Numbered from the stretch's first letter, positions 45,309 to 55,380 are shown. The stretch: DNA of 64,000 bases from Bacteroidota bacterium (GCA_013286425.1 JABDFS010000001.1:1-64000); one strand, 5' to 3'. The notes: generated from the sequence alone by a model not told the origin. Made by a program: numbers and translations.

Positions 45309-46139
45309 ATGGCAGGCACTATGAGCTCCGCAACTTTACCGAAGAAAACAACAGTTCAATCTGCAACTGCAAAAAAAAGCAACCGTGCTTTATCATATGT
45401 ATTGCCTGTAGCAGTATTACTTTTTTTTGTACTTGGCTGGTGGTTGATTTCTCATTTTAATTTATTCCCCGCATATGCATTACCAACACCTGCAGATGTA
45501 GTAAAAAGCTTTGGAGAAGAAATAACTTCAGGAAGGTTGTATAACGATGTGATAGCCTCTCTTTGGCGCGTTGCTGTTGGTTTTATTCTTTCTGCCGGCC
45601 TGGGTATACCGCTTGGTTTATGGCTCGGCCAGCATTTACATGCAAGGCAGGCCTTTTTGCCCATGCTAAATTTCTTTCGCTTCCTTTCACCGCTTGCATG
45701 GATACCTTTTGCCATACTTTGGTTTCATATTGGTGATAAGCCTGCTATCTTTTTAATATTCATGGCAACGTTTTTTCCGTTGGTGATTGCAACAATGTCT
45801 GCCGTTTCTACTATACCGGCAATTTATTTTCGGGTAGCGCATGATTATAAATATAAAGGCGCTGAATTGTTGACGAAAGTTACTTTCCCTGCTGTGCTTC
45901 CGCAAATCATCACATCGCTGCGTGTTAGTTATGGCATTTCATGGGTAGTGATTGTTGCTGCAGAAATGGTGGGTTGCCAGGATGGTTTGGGTTACGGCAT
46001 TTGGGAAGCACGTAATGGACTAAGGCTTGACTCCGCCGTTTGTTATATGGTCGTTATTGGAGTGCTCGGAATGCTGATTGACCGGTTATTGATTCAATTT
46101 ACAAAACTTCCTAATGTACGCTGGGGTTATGAAAGATAA
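45309..46139 (+). CDS. ABC transporter permease, NitT/TauT family
   Basis: A 276-residue inner-membrane permease with about six helices. The EAA loop of binding-protein-dependent permeases is seen in YKYKGAELLTKVTFPAVLPQIITSLRVSYG. The N-terminal 24 residues are a hydrophilic cytoplasmic tail. It forms the transport pore with the ATP-binding protein that overlaps it. The substrate of this class (nitrate, sulfonate, taurine, aromatic precursors) cannot be decided from the permease. Confidence 0.92.
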   Translation: MAGTMSSATLPKKTTVQSATAKKSNRALSYVLPVAVLLFFVLGWWLISHFNLFPAYALPTPADVVKSFGEEITSGRLYNDVIASLWRVAVGFILSAGLGIPLGLWLGQHLHARQAFLPMLNFFRFLSPLAWIPFAILWFHIGDKPAIFLIFMATFFPLVIATMSAVSTIPAIYFRVAHDYKYKGAELLTKVTFPAVLPQIITSLRVSYGISWVVIVAAEMVGCQDGLGYGIWEARNGLRLDSAVCYMVVIGVLGMLIDRLLIQFTKLPNVRWGYER

Positions 46140-46872
46140 TGTAACTACAAGGCTTATACTTGAAAATGTTTCGCATGATTACGGGTCACTCGCAGTGCTG
46201 CGTAATCTTAACCTTGCGGTTATGCATGGTGAATTTTTGGTATTGGTGGGCCCTTCGGGTTGTGGTAAAACAACTTTGCTCAATATTTTATCCGGTTATA
46301 TAAAACCTGTTTCGGGTAATGTGCAGATCAACGGGATTATTCGCACCGTGTACCAGCAGGATGGCCTTTTTCCCTGGCTTACTGTTGCTGAAAATATAAG
46401 CATGAGCCTGCGCGATGTAAAAGACAAATCATTGCGGGAGAAAGAAGTAAAAGAACTGATAGCGCTTATTCATCTGGAAGGTTTCGAAAATCATTATCCG
46501 CACCAGTTATCGGGTGGTATGCGCCAGCGTGTTGAACTTGCACGTGTGCTTGCCGGTGACTCTGACATTTTATTGATGGACGAACCTTTTTCTGCGCTTG
46601 ATTATCAAACAAGGTTACGCATGCGGTACGAGCTTGTGCGACTGCTTTCCAAACGGAAGCGTACCGTGGTTTTTGTAACGCATGATATAGAAGAAGCTGC
46701 GCAGCTTGCAGACCGTGTGTTGGTGTTAGCAGACCGCCCGGCACATATCAGTAAAGAATTGAAGATAGAAGCAGCACGGCCACGCAATCCTACAGATGAT
46801 GCAGTTATCGAAGCAACGAAAACTATATTGGGTGAACTCGGATTGCATTCATCCGTAATAAAAGAATTATGA
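46114..46872 (+). CDS. ABC transporter ATP-binding protein, NitT/TauT family
   Basis: A 252-residue ATPase with Walker A GPSGCGKTT, signature LSGGMRQRVELAR, Walker B LLMDEPFSALD and a D-loop. Its first ATG at 46114 overlaps the permease by 26 bases; an ATG at 46129 gives MKDNVTTRLILENVSHDYG, a more family-like start. The substrate-binding protein follows 147 bases downstream. It energises the NitT/TauT-type importer. Confidence 0.92.
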   Translation: MYAGVMKDNVTTRLILENVSHDYGSLAVLRNLNLAVMHGEFLVLVGPSGCGKTTLLNILSGYIKPVSGNVQINGIIRTVYQQDGLFPWLTVAENISMSLRDVKDKSLREKEVKELIALIHLEGFENHYPHQLSGGMRQRVELARVLAGDSDILLMDEPFSALDYQTRLRMRYELVRLLSKRKRTVVFVTHDIEEAAQLADRVLVLADRPAHISKELKIEAARPRNPTDDAVIEATKTILGELGLHSSVIKEL

Positions 46873-46899
46873 GTATTTTTCTTTGCTGAGTAATGAACA

Positions 46900-46965
46900 A
46901 AAGTACAAGGGAGTGATCCCGCATTGGCGGGACAAGCTATAACGAAGCTTCATAGCAGTATTGCA
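46900..46965 (+). repeat. Dispersed intergenic repeat, copy C
   Basis: Between the ATPase and the substrate-binding gene: AGTACAAGGGAGTGATCCCG, an inverted TCCCGC-ATTG-GCGGGA, and ACGAAGCTTCATAGCAG. It resembles the complement of 36226-36290 in the first part and in the GCTTCAT part. Confidence 0.35.
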
Positions 46966-46987
46966 GTTAAGTTAATAAATACATTAC

Positions 46988-46995
46988 TAATTTTG
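46988..46995 (+). promoter_or_regulatory. Putative -7 box of the substrate-binding protein gene
   Basis: TAATTTTG fits the TAnnTTTG consensus and lies 25 bases before the ATG at 47020; a TTG lies 24 bases further upstream. Confidence 0.35.
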
Positions 46996-47019
46996 TATAA
47001 ACACTTTTGAAATAACGTC

Positions 47020-48075
47020 ATGAAATTATCTACGAAACTTTTTATTGCCGGCACCATTCTTATAATTGTTGTGCTGGGATTACTGCGGTATAAGCCGTGG
47101 AGCAGCAATGGCGCTGTCAATGTAAGAGATGTAGTACATGAAGGGCCGAATGATAAAGCAAAACGATCATTAACGGTGGGTTTTCTTCCGGTGACATGCC
47201 ATCTTACCTGTCCCGTTACAGATTTTGCATCAAAGACCACGCAATCGAATACCAATTTCAATTCAAGAGTGTTCACTGATTTTCCAACGGTAGTAAGTGC
47301 ATTGGAAGCAAAGCAGATAGAGGCAACATTTATGATTGTCCCTCTTGCTATGAAATTGCGTGAAGAAGGTGTACCTGTTAAAATATGTTATCTCGGCCAC
47401 CGCGACGGCTCTGAGATCATTGTTGCAAAAAAGAGTTCCGCAAGAAGCCTTAAGGACCTCAAAGGCAAAACGATTGCTATACCCAGCTTATTCAGTAACC
47501 AGAATTTTGTTATTCATAAATTGATGGGGGATTACGGTTTAAAAAGTACTGACATCAATTTTGTGGTGTTGCCTCCGCCTGATATGCCTACATCGCTGGC
47601 ATCGGGCGCTATTGACGGCTATTTTGTTGGCGAACCTTTTTGTGCAAAAGCTGAATTAGATGGCTATGGGCGTGTGTTGTATTATGCAAGAGATATATGG
47701 CCCAATTTTATTTCCTGCGCATTGGTGGTACATGAAGACCTGATAAAAGAGCATCCTGAAATTGTACAGGATCTTGTACGTGGCATTGCGCAATCAGGTG
47801 CATGGGCAGAAACACATCGCGCAGAAGCTGCGAAACTGGTAGCACCTTATTACAGGCAGGATGAAAAGGTTTTGAATTATGTATTGACATCTGAACCACG
47901 CCGGGTAAGTTATGTACAGCTAACGCCTACAGACCAGGATTTCCAGCTGATACAGGATATGGGAATCAAAATGGGCTTACTAAAAAAACACATTCCCATG
48001 GATGAGCTGATCGACCGTGATTTTATACCAAAAGAAATTACACCTGCACCAATTGATGCAGCAAAGATTCCTTAA
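47020..48075 (+). CDS. ABC transporter substrate-binding protein, NMT1/SsuA-like
   Basis: A 351-residue periplasmic binding protein held by an N-terminal transmembrane helix (residues 8-22), with no lipobox. VGFLPVTCHLTCPVTDF starts the first lobe with two close cysteines (60 and 64), an unusual feature near the ligand pocket. LRDLKGKTIAIPSLF-type (LKDLKGKTIAIPSLFSNQN) and GAIDGYFVGEPFCAKAEL are characteristic of the NMT1/SsuA-like fold. It completes a NitT/TauT-type importer; the ligand is unknown. Its own -7 box suggests a second promoter. Confidence 0.88.
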   Translation: MKLSTKLFIAGTILIIVVLGLLRYKPWSSNGAVNVRDVVHEGPNDKAKRSLTVGFLPVTCHLTCPVTDFASKTTQSNTNFNSRVFTDFPTVVSALEAKQIEATFMIVPLAMKLREEGVPVKICYLGHRDGSEIIVAKKSSARSLKDLKGKTIAIPSLFSNQNFVIHKLMGDYGLKSTDINFVVLPPPDMPTSLASGAIDGYFVGEPFCAKAELDGYGRVLYYARDIWPNFISCALVVHEDLIKEHPEIVQDLVRGIAQSGAWAETHRAEAAKLVAPYYRQDEKVLNYVLTSEPRRVSYVQLTPTDQDFQLIQDMGIKMGLLKKHIPMDELIDRDFIPKEITPAPIDAAKIP

Positions 48076-48127
48076 CTGTTATGCATACACAATAGATACG
48101 AAATCATAAATCGTATATTTTTGATGC

Positions 48128-49303
48128 ATGCAAAGCAATAATTTACGATCACAGTTTTTATTAAACCCAAACATTACATTTTTAAACTTCGGATCATTTG
48201 GTGCCTGCGTTAAACCGGTGTTTGAATTATATCAAAAACTGCAGCTTGATCTTGAATCAGAACCTGTACAATTCATAGCATTTAACGGCCCTGTTAATTT
48301 AAAAAGATCGCGCGAAACGCTTGCTGCATATGTGCATTGTGATGCAGATGATCTTGTATATGTTACCAATCCTTCTTATGCAGTAAATGTTGTTGCAAAG
48401 AATTTTAAATTAAATCCCGGAGATGAGGTGTTAAGCACCGATATTGAATACGGAGCATGTGATCGTACATGGAATTATTATTGTGAAAAAGCAGGCGCAA
48501 AATATGTACGCCAGCGTATAGAGTTGCCGCTTGTTTCAAAAGGAAAATTTATTGAAGATTTCTTTAAGGGGGTATCATCAAAAACAAAAGCAATTTTTAT
48601 AAGTCATATTACAAGTACTACTGCATTAAAATTCCCGGTGAAAGAAATTTGCGCCCTTGCAAAAGAAAAAGGTTTGTTCACTATGGTGGATGGCGCTCAT
48701 GCGCCGGGCCATATTCCACTTGATATAACCGATATCAATGCCGATGCTTACACCGGCGCTTGTCATAAATGGATGTGTGCGCCAAAAGGTTGTTCATTTT
48801 TGTATGTAAGAAAAGAATTGCAGCATTTGTTTGATCCGCTTGTTGTAAGCTGGGGTTATAAAAGTGCGATGCCTTCCAATTCCCAGTTCATAGATTATCA
48901 CCAGATGAATGGTACAAGAGATTTTTCCGCATTCTTAACAGTACCCAGGCTGATTGAATTTTTAAATGAGCACAACTGGCCGCAGGTAGCTGCTGATTGC
49001 AGGAAATTAGCGCATTTAAATTATCAGCGCTTTTGTAATTTATTAAATACACAACCGCTTGCACCAATATCAGATGAATTTTTAGGGCAGATGTGCAGCA
49101 TGCAGATTAAAACAAATGAACCTGAAAAATTGCAGCGTTTGTTGTATGAAAAATATAAAATTGAAATTCCTGTAATGCGGCAGGATGAGAAGGTTTATCT
49201 GCGTTATTCCATCAATGCATTTAACAGCCAGGATGACCTGGATAAATTATATGATGCGTTGAATGAAATTGTTCTGCAAACAACTTCGCTGAATATTAAA
49301 TAA
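48128..49303 (+). CDS. Class V aminotransferase (isopenicillin N epimerase-like)
   Basis: A 391-residue PLP enzyme. NPNITFLNFGSFGA at the start and MVDGAHAPGHIPLDI with the PLP-lysine segment TGACHKWMCAPKG are typical of the isopenicillin N epimerase/CsdB-like branch of class V. The reaction may be a transamination, epimerisation or cysteine-related step; residues near the pocket cannot settle which. It follows the transporter's binding protein by 52 bases and may act on the imported compound. A lactonase follows. Confidence 0.88.
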   Translation: MQSNNLRSQFLLNPNITFLNFGSFGACVKPVFELYQKLQLDLESEPVQFIAFNGPVNLKRSRETLAAYVHCDADDLVYVTNPSYAVNVVAKNFKLNPGDEVLSTDIEYGACDRTWNYYCEKAGAKYVRQRIELPLVSKGKFIEDFFKGVSSKTKAIFISHITSTTALKFPVKEICALAKEKGLFTMVDGAHAPGHIPLDITDINADAYTGACHKWMCAPKGCSFLYVRKELQHLFDPLVVSWGYKSAMPSNSQFIDYHQMNGTRDFSAFLTVPRLIEFLNEHNWPQVAADCRKLAHLNYQRFCNLLNTQPLAPISDEFLGQMCSMQIKTNEPEKLQRLLYEKYKIEIPVMRQDEKVYLRYSINAFNSQDDLDKLYDALNEIVLQTTSLNIK

Positions 49304-49341
49304 AGTTGATTGTATATTTATCTTCAATCATCAAATTGTAA

Positions 49342-50229
49342 ATGAAAAAGTTTTTTGGAATACTGATTGCAATTGTATTTACTCATATGGAAAGTACATC
49401 ACAAATTCTTGCCCCCGGCGCAAAACTTACTTTGATTGACAGCAGTTTTAGTTTTACTGAAGGCGCGTCAACAGATAAAGCAGGCAATGTTTTTTTTACT
49501 GATCAGCCCAATGATAATATCTGGAAGTATGATATTGATGGCAAGCTTTCATTGTTTATGCATGGCACAAAAAGATCGAATGGAACATACTTCGATGCAA
49601 AAGGAAACCTGGTAAGCTGCGCAGATGAACAGGATGAATTGATATCAATATCTCCTGATAAAAAAATAACTGTTCTTGTAAAAGATTATGAAGGCCATAC
49701 ATTGAACGGGCCGAATGATGTTTGGATTGATGCAAAAGGCGGCATGTATATTACCGATCCATATTATCAACGTGATTACTGGACGAGAACCAAACCTGAT
49801 GAAGCATTAGGGGGTGAAAAATTATATTACCTGCCTCCACATTCAACGCAATTGATAAAAGTTGACAATGATGTTAAAAAACCTAATGGCATTGTTGGCA
49901 CTCCCGATGGAAAATATTTATATGTAGCGGATATGGGGGCCTGGAAAACGTATCGTTATGATATAAACAATGATGGCTCGTTAAGCAACAAAACTTTATT
50001 TGCAAACGAAGCATCTGATGGAATGACATTGGATGATCTTGGAAACGTTTATTTAACCGGCAATGGTGTTATTGTTTATAATTCAAAAGGAGCGAAGATC
50101 GAACATATTGATGTGCCTGAAAAATGGACGGGCAATATTTGCTTTGGCGGAAAAGATAAAACCATGTTGTTTATTACAGCGTCTAAATCTATATATACTA
50201 TTCAAACAATAGTGAAGGGAATTGAGTAA
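49342..50229 (+). CDS. SMP-30/gluconolactonase/LRE-like protein
   Basis: A 295-residue exported protein (signal ending MESTSQ). The six-bladed propeller repeats are seen: EGASTDKAGNVFFTDQPNDN, GKLSLFMHGTKRSNGTYFDA, LNGPNDVWIDAKGGMYITDP, KPNGIVGTPDGKYLYVADM, GMTLDDLGNVYLTG. The metal-binding Glu near residue 37 and NGPND are typical. It would hydrolyse a lactone, possibly from a sugar, in the periplasm. It follows the aminotransferase by 38 bases. Confidence 0.9.
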   Translation: MKKFFGILIAIVFTHMESTSQILAPGAKLTLIDSSFSFTEGASTDKAGNVFFTDQPNDNIWKYDIDGKLSLFMHGTKRSNGTYFDAKGNLVSCADEQDELISISPDKKITVLVKDYEGHTLNGPNDVWIDAKGGMYITDPYYQRDYWTRTKPDEALGGEKLYYLPPHSTQLIKVDNDVKKPNGIVGTPDGKYLYVADMGAWKTYRYDINNDGSLSNKTLFANEASDGMTLDDLGNVYLTGNGVIVYNSKGAKIEHIDVPEKWTGNICFGGKDKTMLFITASKSIYTIQTIVKGIE

Positions 50230-50264
50230 AATGTTTGCAATAACTTCATGCTTCAAAAAAACTT

Positions 50265-50567
50265 ATGGAACACAAAACACATTACGATACTGTTTCAAAT
50301 GCAATTGATGCATTGCGTAAACAAGGTTATACTTCAGATTTTAAAATTCAGAACGATAGCATAACCTGTGATGAAGGGAAGTTTAATGCAAACAATTTTG
50401 AAGTAGTGGATGTGTATCGTTATGAAGGTAATTCAGATCCTGCAGATGAAGCTGCCGTATACGCTGTTAAATCTTCCAATGGATTAAAAGGAATTCTTAT
50501 TACCGGATACGGTGCTTCTGCAGATACCGCTTCTGCAGAAATATTAGAAAAGCTTGGCAGGCATTAA
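50265..50567 (+). CDS. Small conserved protein, often mislabelled phosphoribosylpyrophosphate synthetase
   Basis: A 100-residue protein ([40 protein letters not shown]). It lacks any PRPP synthetase motif although such Bacteroidota proteins are often labelled that way. Its function is unknown. Its 3' end overlaps the convergent phoH gene by four bases. Confidence 0.75.
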   Translation: MEHKTHYDTVSNAIDALRKQGYTSDFKIQNDSITCDEGKFNANNFEVVDVYRYEGNSDPADEAAVYAVKSSNGLKGILITGYGASADTASAEILEKLGRH

Positions 50568-51538
50568 ACCTGCTGGTTTGTTTCTTTATGATATTCTTTA
50601 TCGTAAGCTCTGATGATAGCTTTTACAAGGCGGTGACGAACCACATCTTCTTCATCTAATTCTATCTGTGCAATGCCATTAATATTTTTAAGTATGCGCA
50701 TGGCTTTATCCAAACCGCTACGCTGATTTTTAGGAAGATCTACCTGCGTAGGATCACCTGTAATAATAGCTTTTGCACTTGCGCCTATACGCGTTAAAAA
50801 CATTTTCAACTGAAGATCATTCGCATTCTGCGCTTCATCCAGTAATATAAAAGCATTATCCAATGTACGGCCGCGCATGTATGCAAGCGGTGCAATTTCA
50901 ATGGTGCGTGTGCTCATATAATAACCTAACTTATCGGCAGGTATCATATCATCCAATGCATCATATAAAGGCCTTAAATACGGATCAATTTTTTCTTTCA
51001 GATCACCGGGCAAAAAGCCAAGGCTTTCACCGGCCTCAACAGCAGGACGTGTTAAGATGATCTTCTTTACCAATTTGTTTTTTAAAGCTCTTACTGCAAT
51101 GGCAACTGCAGTATATGTTTTACCGGTTCCGGCAGGGCCAACTGCAAACACAATGTCATTGACATCTGCTGCCTGCACCATTCTTTTTTGGTTAACGGTT
51201 CTTGCGCGAACTGTTTTACCGTTTGGTCCAAATACGAGGATATCATTCGGGTTTTTATCAACAAAGTTGTCTATTGTTTCAGCATCATCACCCCCTAAGA
51301 TCTGTTCAAAATAATTCTCACTCATGCCGCCGTTGCGTTCCATGTATTGTACCAGCAAATCAATTTTTTCTTTTGCTGATTCTACCTGTTCCGGTGCGCC
51401 ACTGAGTTTTAGTTGTGTGCCTCTTGAAAGTATTTTAAGCAGCGGAAATTTTTTTCTGAGTATGTCGAGCTTTCTGTTGTTAACACCGAAGAATTCTATT
51501 GGATTTAATGTATCGAGGTTAATTATTGTTTCTGTCAA
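50564..51538 (-). CDS. PhoH family ATPase
   Basis: A 324-residue cytoplasmic nucleotide-binding protein. Walker A GPAGTGKT is at residues 134-141, the Walker B region [11 protein letters not shown] follows near 229, and the sequence [18 protein letters not shown] is the PhoH signature. The N-terminal 70 residues resemble a KH-like RNA-binding domain. PhoH proteins are linked to RNA metabolism and phosphate or stress responses. The gene is convergent with 50567. Confidence 0.92.
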   Translation of the reverse strand: MTETIINLDTLNPIEFFGVNNRKLDILRKKFPLLKILSRGTQLKLSGAPEQVESAKEKIDLLVQYMERNGGMSENYFEQILGGDDAETIDNFVDKNPNDILVFGPNGKTVRARTVNQKRMVQAADVNDIVFAVGPAGTGKTYTAVAIAVRALKNKLVKKIILTRPAVEAGESLGFLPGDLKEKIDPYLRPLYDALDDMIPADKLGYYMSTRTIEIAPLAYMRGRTLDNAFILLDEAQNANDLQLKMFLTRIGASAKAIITGDPTQVDLPKNQRSGLDKAMRILKNINGIAQIELDEEDVVRHRLVKAIIRAYDKEYHKETNQQV

Positions 51539-51726
51539 AGGTTTCTAATTTTAAAGATGGATTAATCATGTTTACTATTACTTGCTAACCTGTTCTCAAA
51601 TATATTTCCTTGAAAAGGTGCAAAGCAATTATTGTTGTTCACATGATGTTAATTGTTCTTTCTAAAGGTACATTGAAAAATGAAAATATTATCTTAAACA
51701 GATGTTATGAAATTGAGTACAGCGTT

Positions 51727-54210
51727 TTATAAAGTGAGATTAAAACCAAAGAAGACGCCAAAACGTTGTGGTTTTTCTTCAGGTAGCGGAGTGGGTAAAA
51801 CACGCCAGATAAAATCAACAGAAAAGAATTTGAAAATATTATCAATGCCTGTCCCTAATTCAAGATACATTTTATTATTAAGTGTTTGAAAGGGATCGCT
51901 GTTACTAAAATTGAGTTTATAATTTGCATCTGATAAATCGCCTACTATACCTTTTGCTTCCCAAAACTGGCGCAGCTTTAATTTACGGGTAAGTTTTGTA
52001 TAACGAAATATTCCTGAACCAAGATGATGCTGAATGCTAAAGCCTGCATACTGATCAGTAAGATATTGAAAACGGTTCATGAGATTAAAAGAATATTTGC
52101 TATAATAAAACCAATCGTTGCCCGGCAATATATCTAACATCTGGTAAGGCAATGTTCCAAATAATTTCCCTGCAAACACATTATAATATAAATATCCGTA
52201 TGGAGAAATATTTATATAATCAGAAACAGAAAGATCAATCTTATCATATTTATAACTGCTGTTAAAAACGCCGGGGAAACCATGTACATAACGTAGTTCT
52301 ATTATGGGGAAATCACTGCCTAAACTGTAACGCGTAAAATTATCTTCAAAAGTGCGTTCCTGGTAAGCATACCTTATACGCAAACCAGTTTCAAAAGTAT
52401 TAAACGGCTCGCCTTCTTTTGTTGGATACAATTCTGATCCGGGTAGGTTTAATAAAGCTTCATATTGCCTGCTGCTTCCTGTAATACCAAAACCGAAACC
52501 GTTATTTGTTTCAGCATAGTATTCTAATTTCTTTTCTGTTACCTGCTGGTATTTATATGTTATGCCCGGTTTGCGAAAGAAGAACGCAAAAATGTTATCT
52601 GAACCTAACTGATCATAAAACACCTGGCCGTTATCAATATCTTTTTTATAATACGCATCAATATAACTCCACGGTGTGCGGCTGAGCTGATATTTTACTT
52701 CAGCCTGCCCTTTGTATGTTTGATCTTTAAAACCATAAGCAAGATATCCGCGCAGGTTGAGGTTTTTATTAAAGCCTGAGTTGGTTGCAAGATCAAACCT
52801 TAACCTTGTTCCTTCATATTGATTTGCCGATATCCAGTTATACCACGGGCCTATGCGAACGTTGCCGATATCTTTTGTTCCTGTAGTTAGAAAATTAACA
52901 TCGTTGCGGTAATGTATGTAGGTTTTATTTTTTTCTAAAGTATCCAATACTTTATATACTGTTTGCTCATCTGAGTTTAAAGGTTCATGCCTTCGCTGCA
53001 ACCAAAAAGAATCAGGTTTGTTCTGCGCATCTTTGTTCAATAAAATATCTTCATTTGATTTATTTGAATCAAGACTTGCCGTGACCAGGTCACTATTGAC
53101 CAGGACATTCTTGTAGGTTGCCGTTTTTCGCGCTTTAAAACCAATATGATTTTTCCCGATGGGCGATACATCTGCAACAAACTTATCTTTATATAAAAAC
53201 CATATAGAATCATTTACCAGTTTAAATTCCTGTATTAATGTAAGGCCTGTTACGAAATTCAGATTAGCATCCATTGAAGGCCGCAACATTATTTTCTGAA
53301 TGGAAAAACTGCTATCGTGAATCCAGCAATCTCCTGTAAACAAATCGCCGCCCGGATGTTTGGGCGTGAAAGCAAAATGAACCAATCTTTTACCGGCAAG
53401 ATATTGTGTATCCAGTAATTTGAAATTGTAATAGATCTCGCCATAATCACTAAAAGGGCCAACATACATTTTATTGAACACCGGGATTAAATTGGCATAT
53501 GCATCAATGTTCTGATAAGTAGAACCCAATTGTTTTATGATGCTTTCATTATCTATGCCATTGGTGATGGTAGCTTTAATTACTTCACGTGTTTTTCGAG
53601 GGTCGCGCTGGTAATAATAATCAGAAAGCGTTTCTGTTAAATATACAGGCAGGTAAGGTTCTTTTTCTGTTGTGCTGTCAACATAATCCAATACAAAACC
53701 AAGCTTTTTAAGAAACATGGTTTTCTCAAGCTTTTCTTTATTTACATTGTTAAGATCAAGCTCAAGTTTGTTATATACTTCGTAACTGAAATTATCAAAC
53801 TTGCGCCGGTCGTTTGCAGGTTTATGTTGAATTACTTTTTTCCAGAACCATAAAGCGCGGTTATATTTTGTTTTCACAACAACTTCCTGTTGTGGTAACA
53901 GGATAAGATGAACAGTTATAAACGAAGAATCTTTAAGATCGGCTTCGGCAATTTTTAAAGGCGTATATCCAACACTTGTAATTTGCAAGGTATCGTGTGC
54001 GCCAATGTTATTTAATGAAAGAGAAAACCGGCCTAACGTATCGGTAAGCATACCACTTCCATTCACCAAAAATCTTACAGAAACAAAAGGTATAGGCTCA
54101 TCGCTTTGCTTATCCAGTACTTCCCCGCTTATAGTTTTTGTTTGTGCTGATAAATGAATAGGTACATATAGAGCTAAAATCAATAAAACCTGCCGCAACA
54201 CTTTATGCAT
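51727..54210 (-). CDS. DUF5686 outer-membrane protein with carboxypeptidase-regulatory-like domain
   Basis: An 827-residue exported protein (signal ending IHLSAQ). The N-terminal 90 residues are a CarboxypepD_reg-like domain (TISGEVLDKQSDEPIPFVSV...FSLSLNNIGAHDTLQIT), as in many TonB-dependent receptors. The rest is DUF5686, a beta-barrel-like region with alternating strands such as LRFDLATNSGFNKNLNLRGYLAYG and a C-terminal RFGVFFGFNLTL that ends in an aromatic residue. It is probably a large outer-membrane barrel of unknown transport or assembly role. Confidence 0.9.
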   Translation of the reverse strand: MHKVLRQVLLILALYVPIHLSAQTKTISGEVLDKQSDEPIPFVSVRFLVNGSGMLTDTLGRFSLSLNNIGAHDTLQITSVGYTPLKIAEADLKDSSFITVHLILLPQQEVVVKTKYNRALWFWKKVIQHKPANDRRKFDNFSYEVYNKLELDLNNVNKEKLEKTMFLKKLGFVLDYVDSTTEKEPYLPVYLTETLSDYYYQRDPRKTREVIKATITNGIDNESIIKQLGSTYQNIDAYANLIPVFNKMYVGPFSDYGEIYYNFKLLDTQYLAGKRLVHFAFTPKHPGGDLFTGDCWIHDSSFSIQKIMLRPSMDANLNFVTGLTLIQEFKLVNDSIWFLYKDKFVADVSPIGKNHIGFKARKTATYKNVLVNSDLVTASLDSNKSNEDILLNKDAQNKPDSFWLQRRHEPLNSDEQTVYKVLDTLEKNKTYIHYRNDVNFLTTGTKDIGNVRIGPWYNWISANQYEGTRLRFDLATNSGFNKNLNLRGYLAYGFKDQTYKGQAEVKYQLSRTPWSYIDAYYKKDIDNGQVFYDQLGSDNIFAFFFRKPGITYKYQQVTEKKLEYYAETNNGFGFGITGSSRQYEALLNLPGSELYPTKEGEPFNTFETGLRIRYAYQERTFEDNFTRYSLGSDFPIIELRYVHGFPGVFNSSYKYDKIDLSVSDYINISPYGYLYYNVFAGKLFGTLPYQMLDILPGNDWFYYSKYSFNLMNRFQYLTDQYAGFSIQHHLGSGIFRYTKLTRKLKLRQFWEAKGIVGDLSDANYKLNFSNSDPFQTLNNKMYLELGTGIDNIFKFFSVDFIWRVLPTPLPEEKPQRFGVFFGFNLTL

Positions 54211-54436
54211 GTGGTCAAAATTATTCTCAAACTGCGAGAAAACAGAAATCGTAACTTAAAACAAGTAATTATTAAACTTGGTTTTAACAACCTCTACGCG
54301 GTTCAACAGTACAAGATGCATTAAACGCTTAAATGGTTTGCCATGAATTATTTAAAAAAATTTAGAATTTCAAAGTGTCTAATTGGTATGAAATTAGATT
54401 TCACTATTACAATAAATCCAATATAAAAACAACTAT

Positions 54437-54997
54437 ATGAAAAAAGAAACAAGCGAAGCTCCACGAAAAACCGCAGCAGGTAAGTCTGCTTCCAACGATT
54501 CGAACAATAAAGAAAATCTATCAAAAATCTTTGAAGACACTTTAAAAGATATTTACTGGGCAGAAAAACATCTTACAAAAGCTTTACCTAAAATGAGTAA
54601 AGCTGCATATGATGAAGACCTTAGTAGTGCCTTCACTAATCACCTACAGGAAACACAAGGACATGTTGAAAGACTGGAACGTGTTTTTGAACAATTAGGT
54701 AAAAAAGCCCAGGCAAAAAAATGTCCCGCAATGGAAGGTTTAGTTGAAGAAGGGAGCGAAGCTATTGATGAATATGAACCGGGTTATGCACGTGATGCCG
54801 CACTTATTATCGCAGCGCAAAAGATAGAACATTATGAAATTGCTGCATACGGAAGTTTAAAGGCTCATGCAAAATTGATGGGCGAGGAAGATATTGCAGC
54901 TTTGCTGGAAGAAACAGAAACAGAAGAAGGCAACGCTGATAAAAAGCTTACAGAAATTTCGGAAACAGTGAATCAGCAAGCTTACAACGGTGAATAA
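54437..54997 (+). CDS. DUF892 ferritin-like protein (YciE/YciF family)
   Basis: A 186-residue four-helix protein. LSKIFEDTLKDIYWAEKHLTKALP and TNHLQETQGHVERLERVFE carry the E/H iron-ligand patterns of the family, as does AAQKIEHYEIAAYGSL. The N-terminal 25 residues are Lys/Ser/Ala-rich and likely disordered. These proteins are induced by osmotic and oxidative stress. The next gene is a YtxH-like protein, also stress-related. Confidence 0.9.
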   Translation: MKKETSEAPRKTAAGKSASNDSNNKENLSKIFEDTLKDIYWAEKHLTKALPKMSKAAYDEDLSSAFTNHLQETQGHVERLERVFEQLGKKAQAKKCPAMEGLVEEGSEAIDEYEPGYARDAALIIAAQKIEHYEIAAYGSLKAHAKLMGEEDIAALLEETETEEGNADKKLTEISETVNQQAYNGE

Positions 54998-55041
54998 ACG
55001 ATAAAAAACATTTTATTATTTAACTATAAAAATTAAACATT

Positions 55042-55212
55042 ATGACAAAGAAAATAATAACCGGTGCTGTATTAGCACTTGCTGCAGGTGTAGCAACATA
55101 TTTCTATAGAAAGAACAAGAATAGAATAAATGAAGCAGCTTCAAATGCGTACGATAAGGTGAATGATGCAGTTAATTATACTGAAGATAAAGCAGAAAAT
55201 ATTTTTTCTTGA
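55042..55212 (+). CDS. YtxH-like small protein
   Basis: A 56-residue protein: a membrane helix (IITGAVLALAAGVATYFY), then a basic stretch and an amphipathic helix with EAASNAYDKVNDAVNY. This pattern is typical of YtxH-like/general-stress proteins. It is 44 bases downstream of the DUF892 gene, in the same strand and likely unit. A perfect terminator lies 16 bases after its stop. Confidence 0.75.
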   Translation: MTKKIITGAVLALAAGVATYFYRKNKNRINEAASNAYDKVNDAVNYTEDKAENIFS

Positions 55213-55228
55213 TTGTTCATTTCAGACT

Positions 55229-55258
55229 AAAACCTCCTGACAATCGTCGGGGGGTTTT
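55229..55258 (+). terminator. Strong rho-independent terminator
   Basis: AAAACCTCCTGAC / GTCGGGGGGTTTT forms a 13-bp stem (two G-U pairs) with an AATC loop, 16 bases past the YtxH-like stop. Confidence 0.88.
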
Positions 55259-55356
55259 GGTATATATATTTTCAACCTGACTTAATTAAATTATACCAAA
55301 CATTTTTTCTGACCTGATTTTTTCATCTTACTCATCATGCATCAATTGCAGAATCT

Positions 55357-55364
55357 TACATTTG
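55357..55364 (+). promoter_or_regulatory. Putative -7 box of the MutS2-like gene
   Basis: TACATTTG fits TAnnTTTG, 16 bases before the ATG at 55381. No clear TTG is seen at the -33 distance. Confidence 0.45.
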
Positions 55365-55380
55365 CGATTTATTTCGACTG

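Noticed and set aside
46929-46944. TCCCGC-ATTG-GCGGGA hairpin as a terminator of the ABC operon
   Set aside because: No T-run follows, and it is part of the dispersed repeat copy C.
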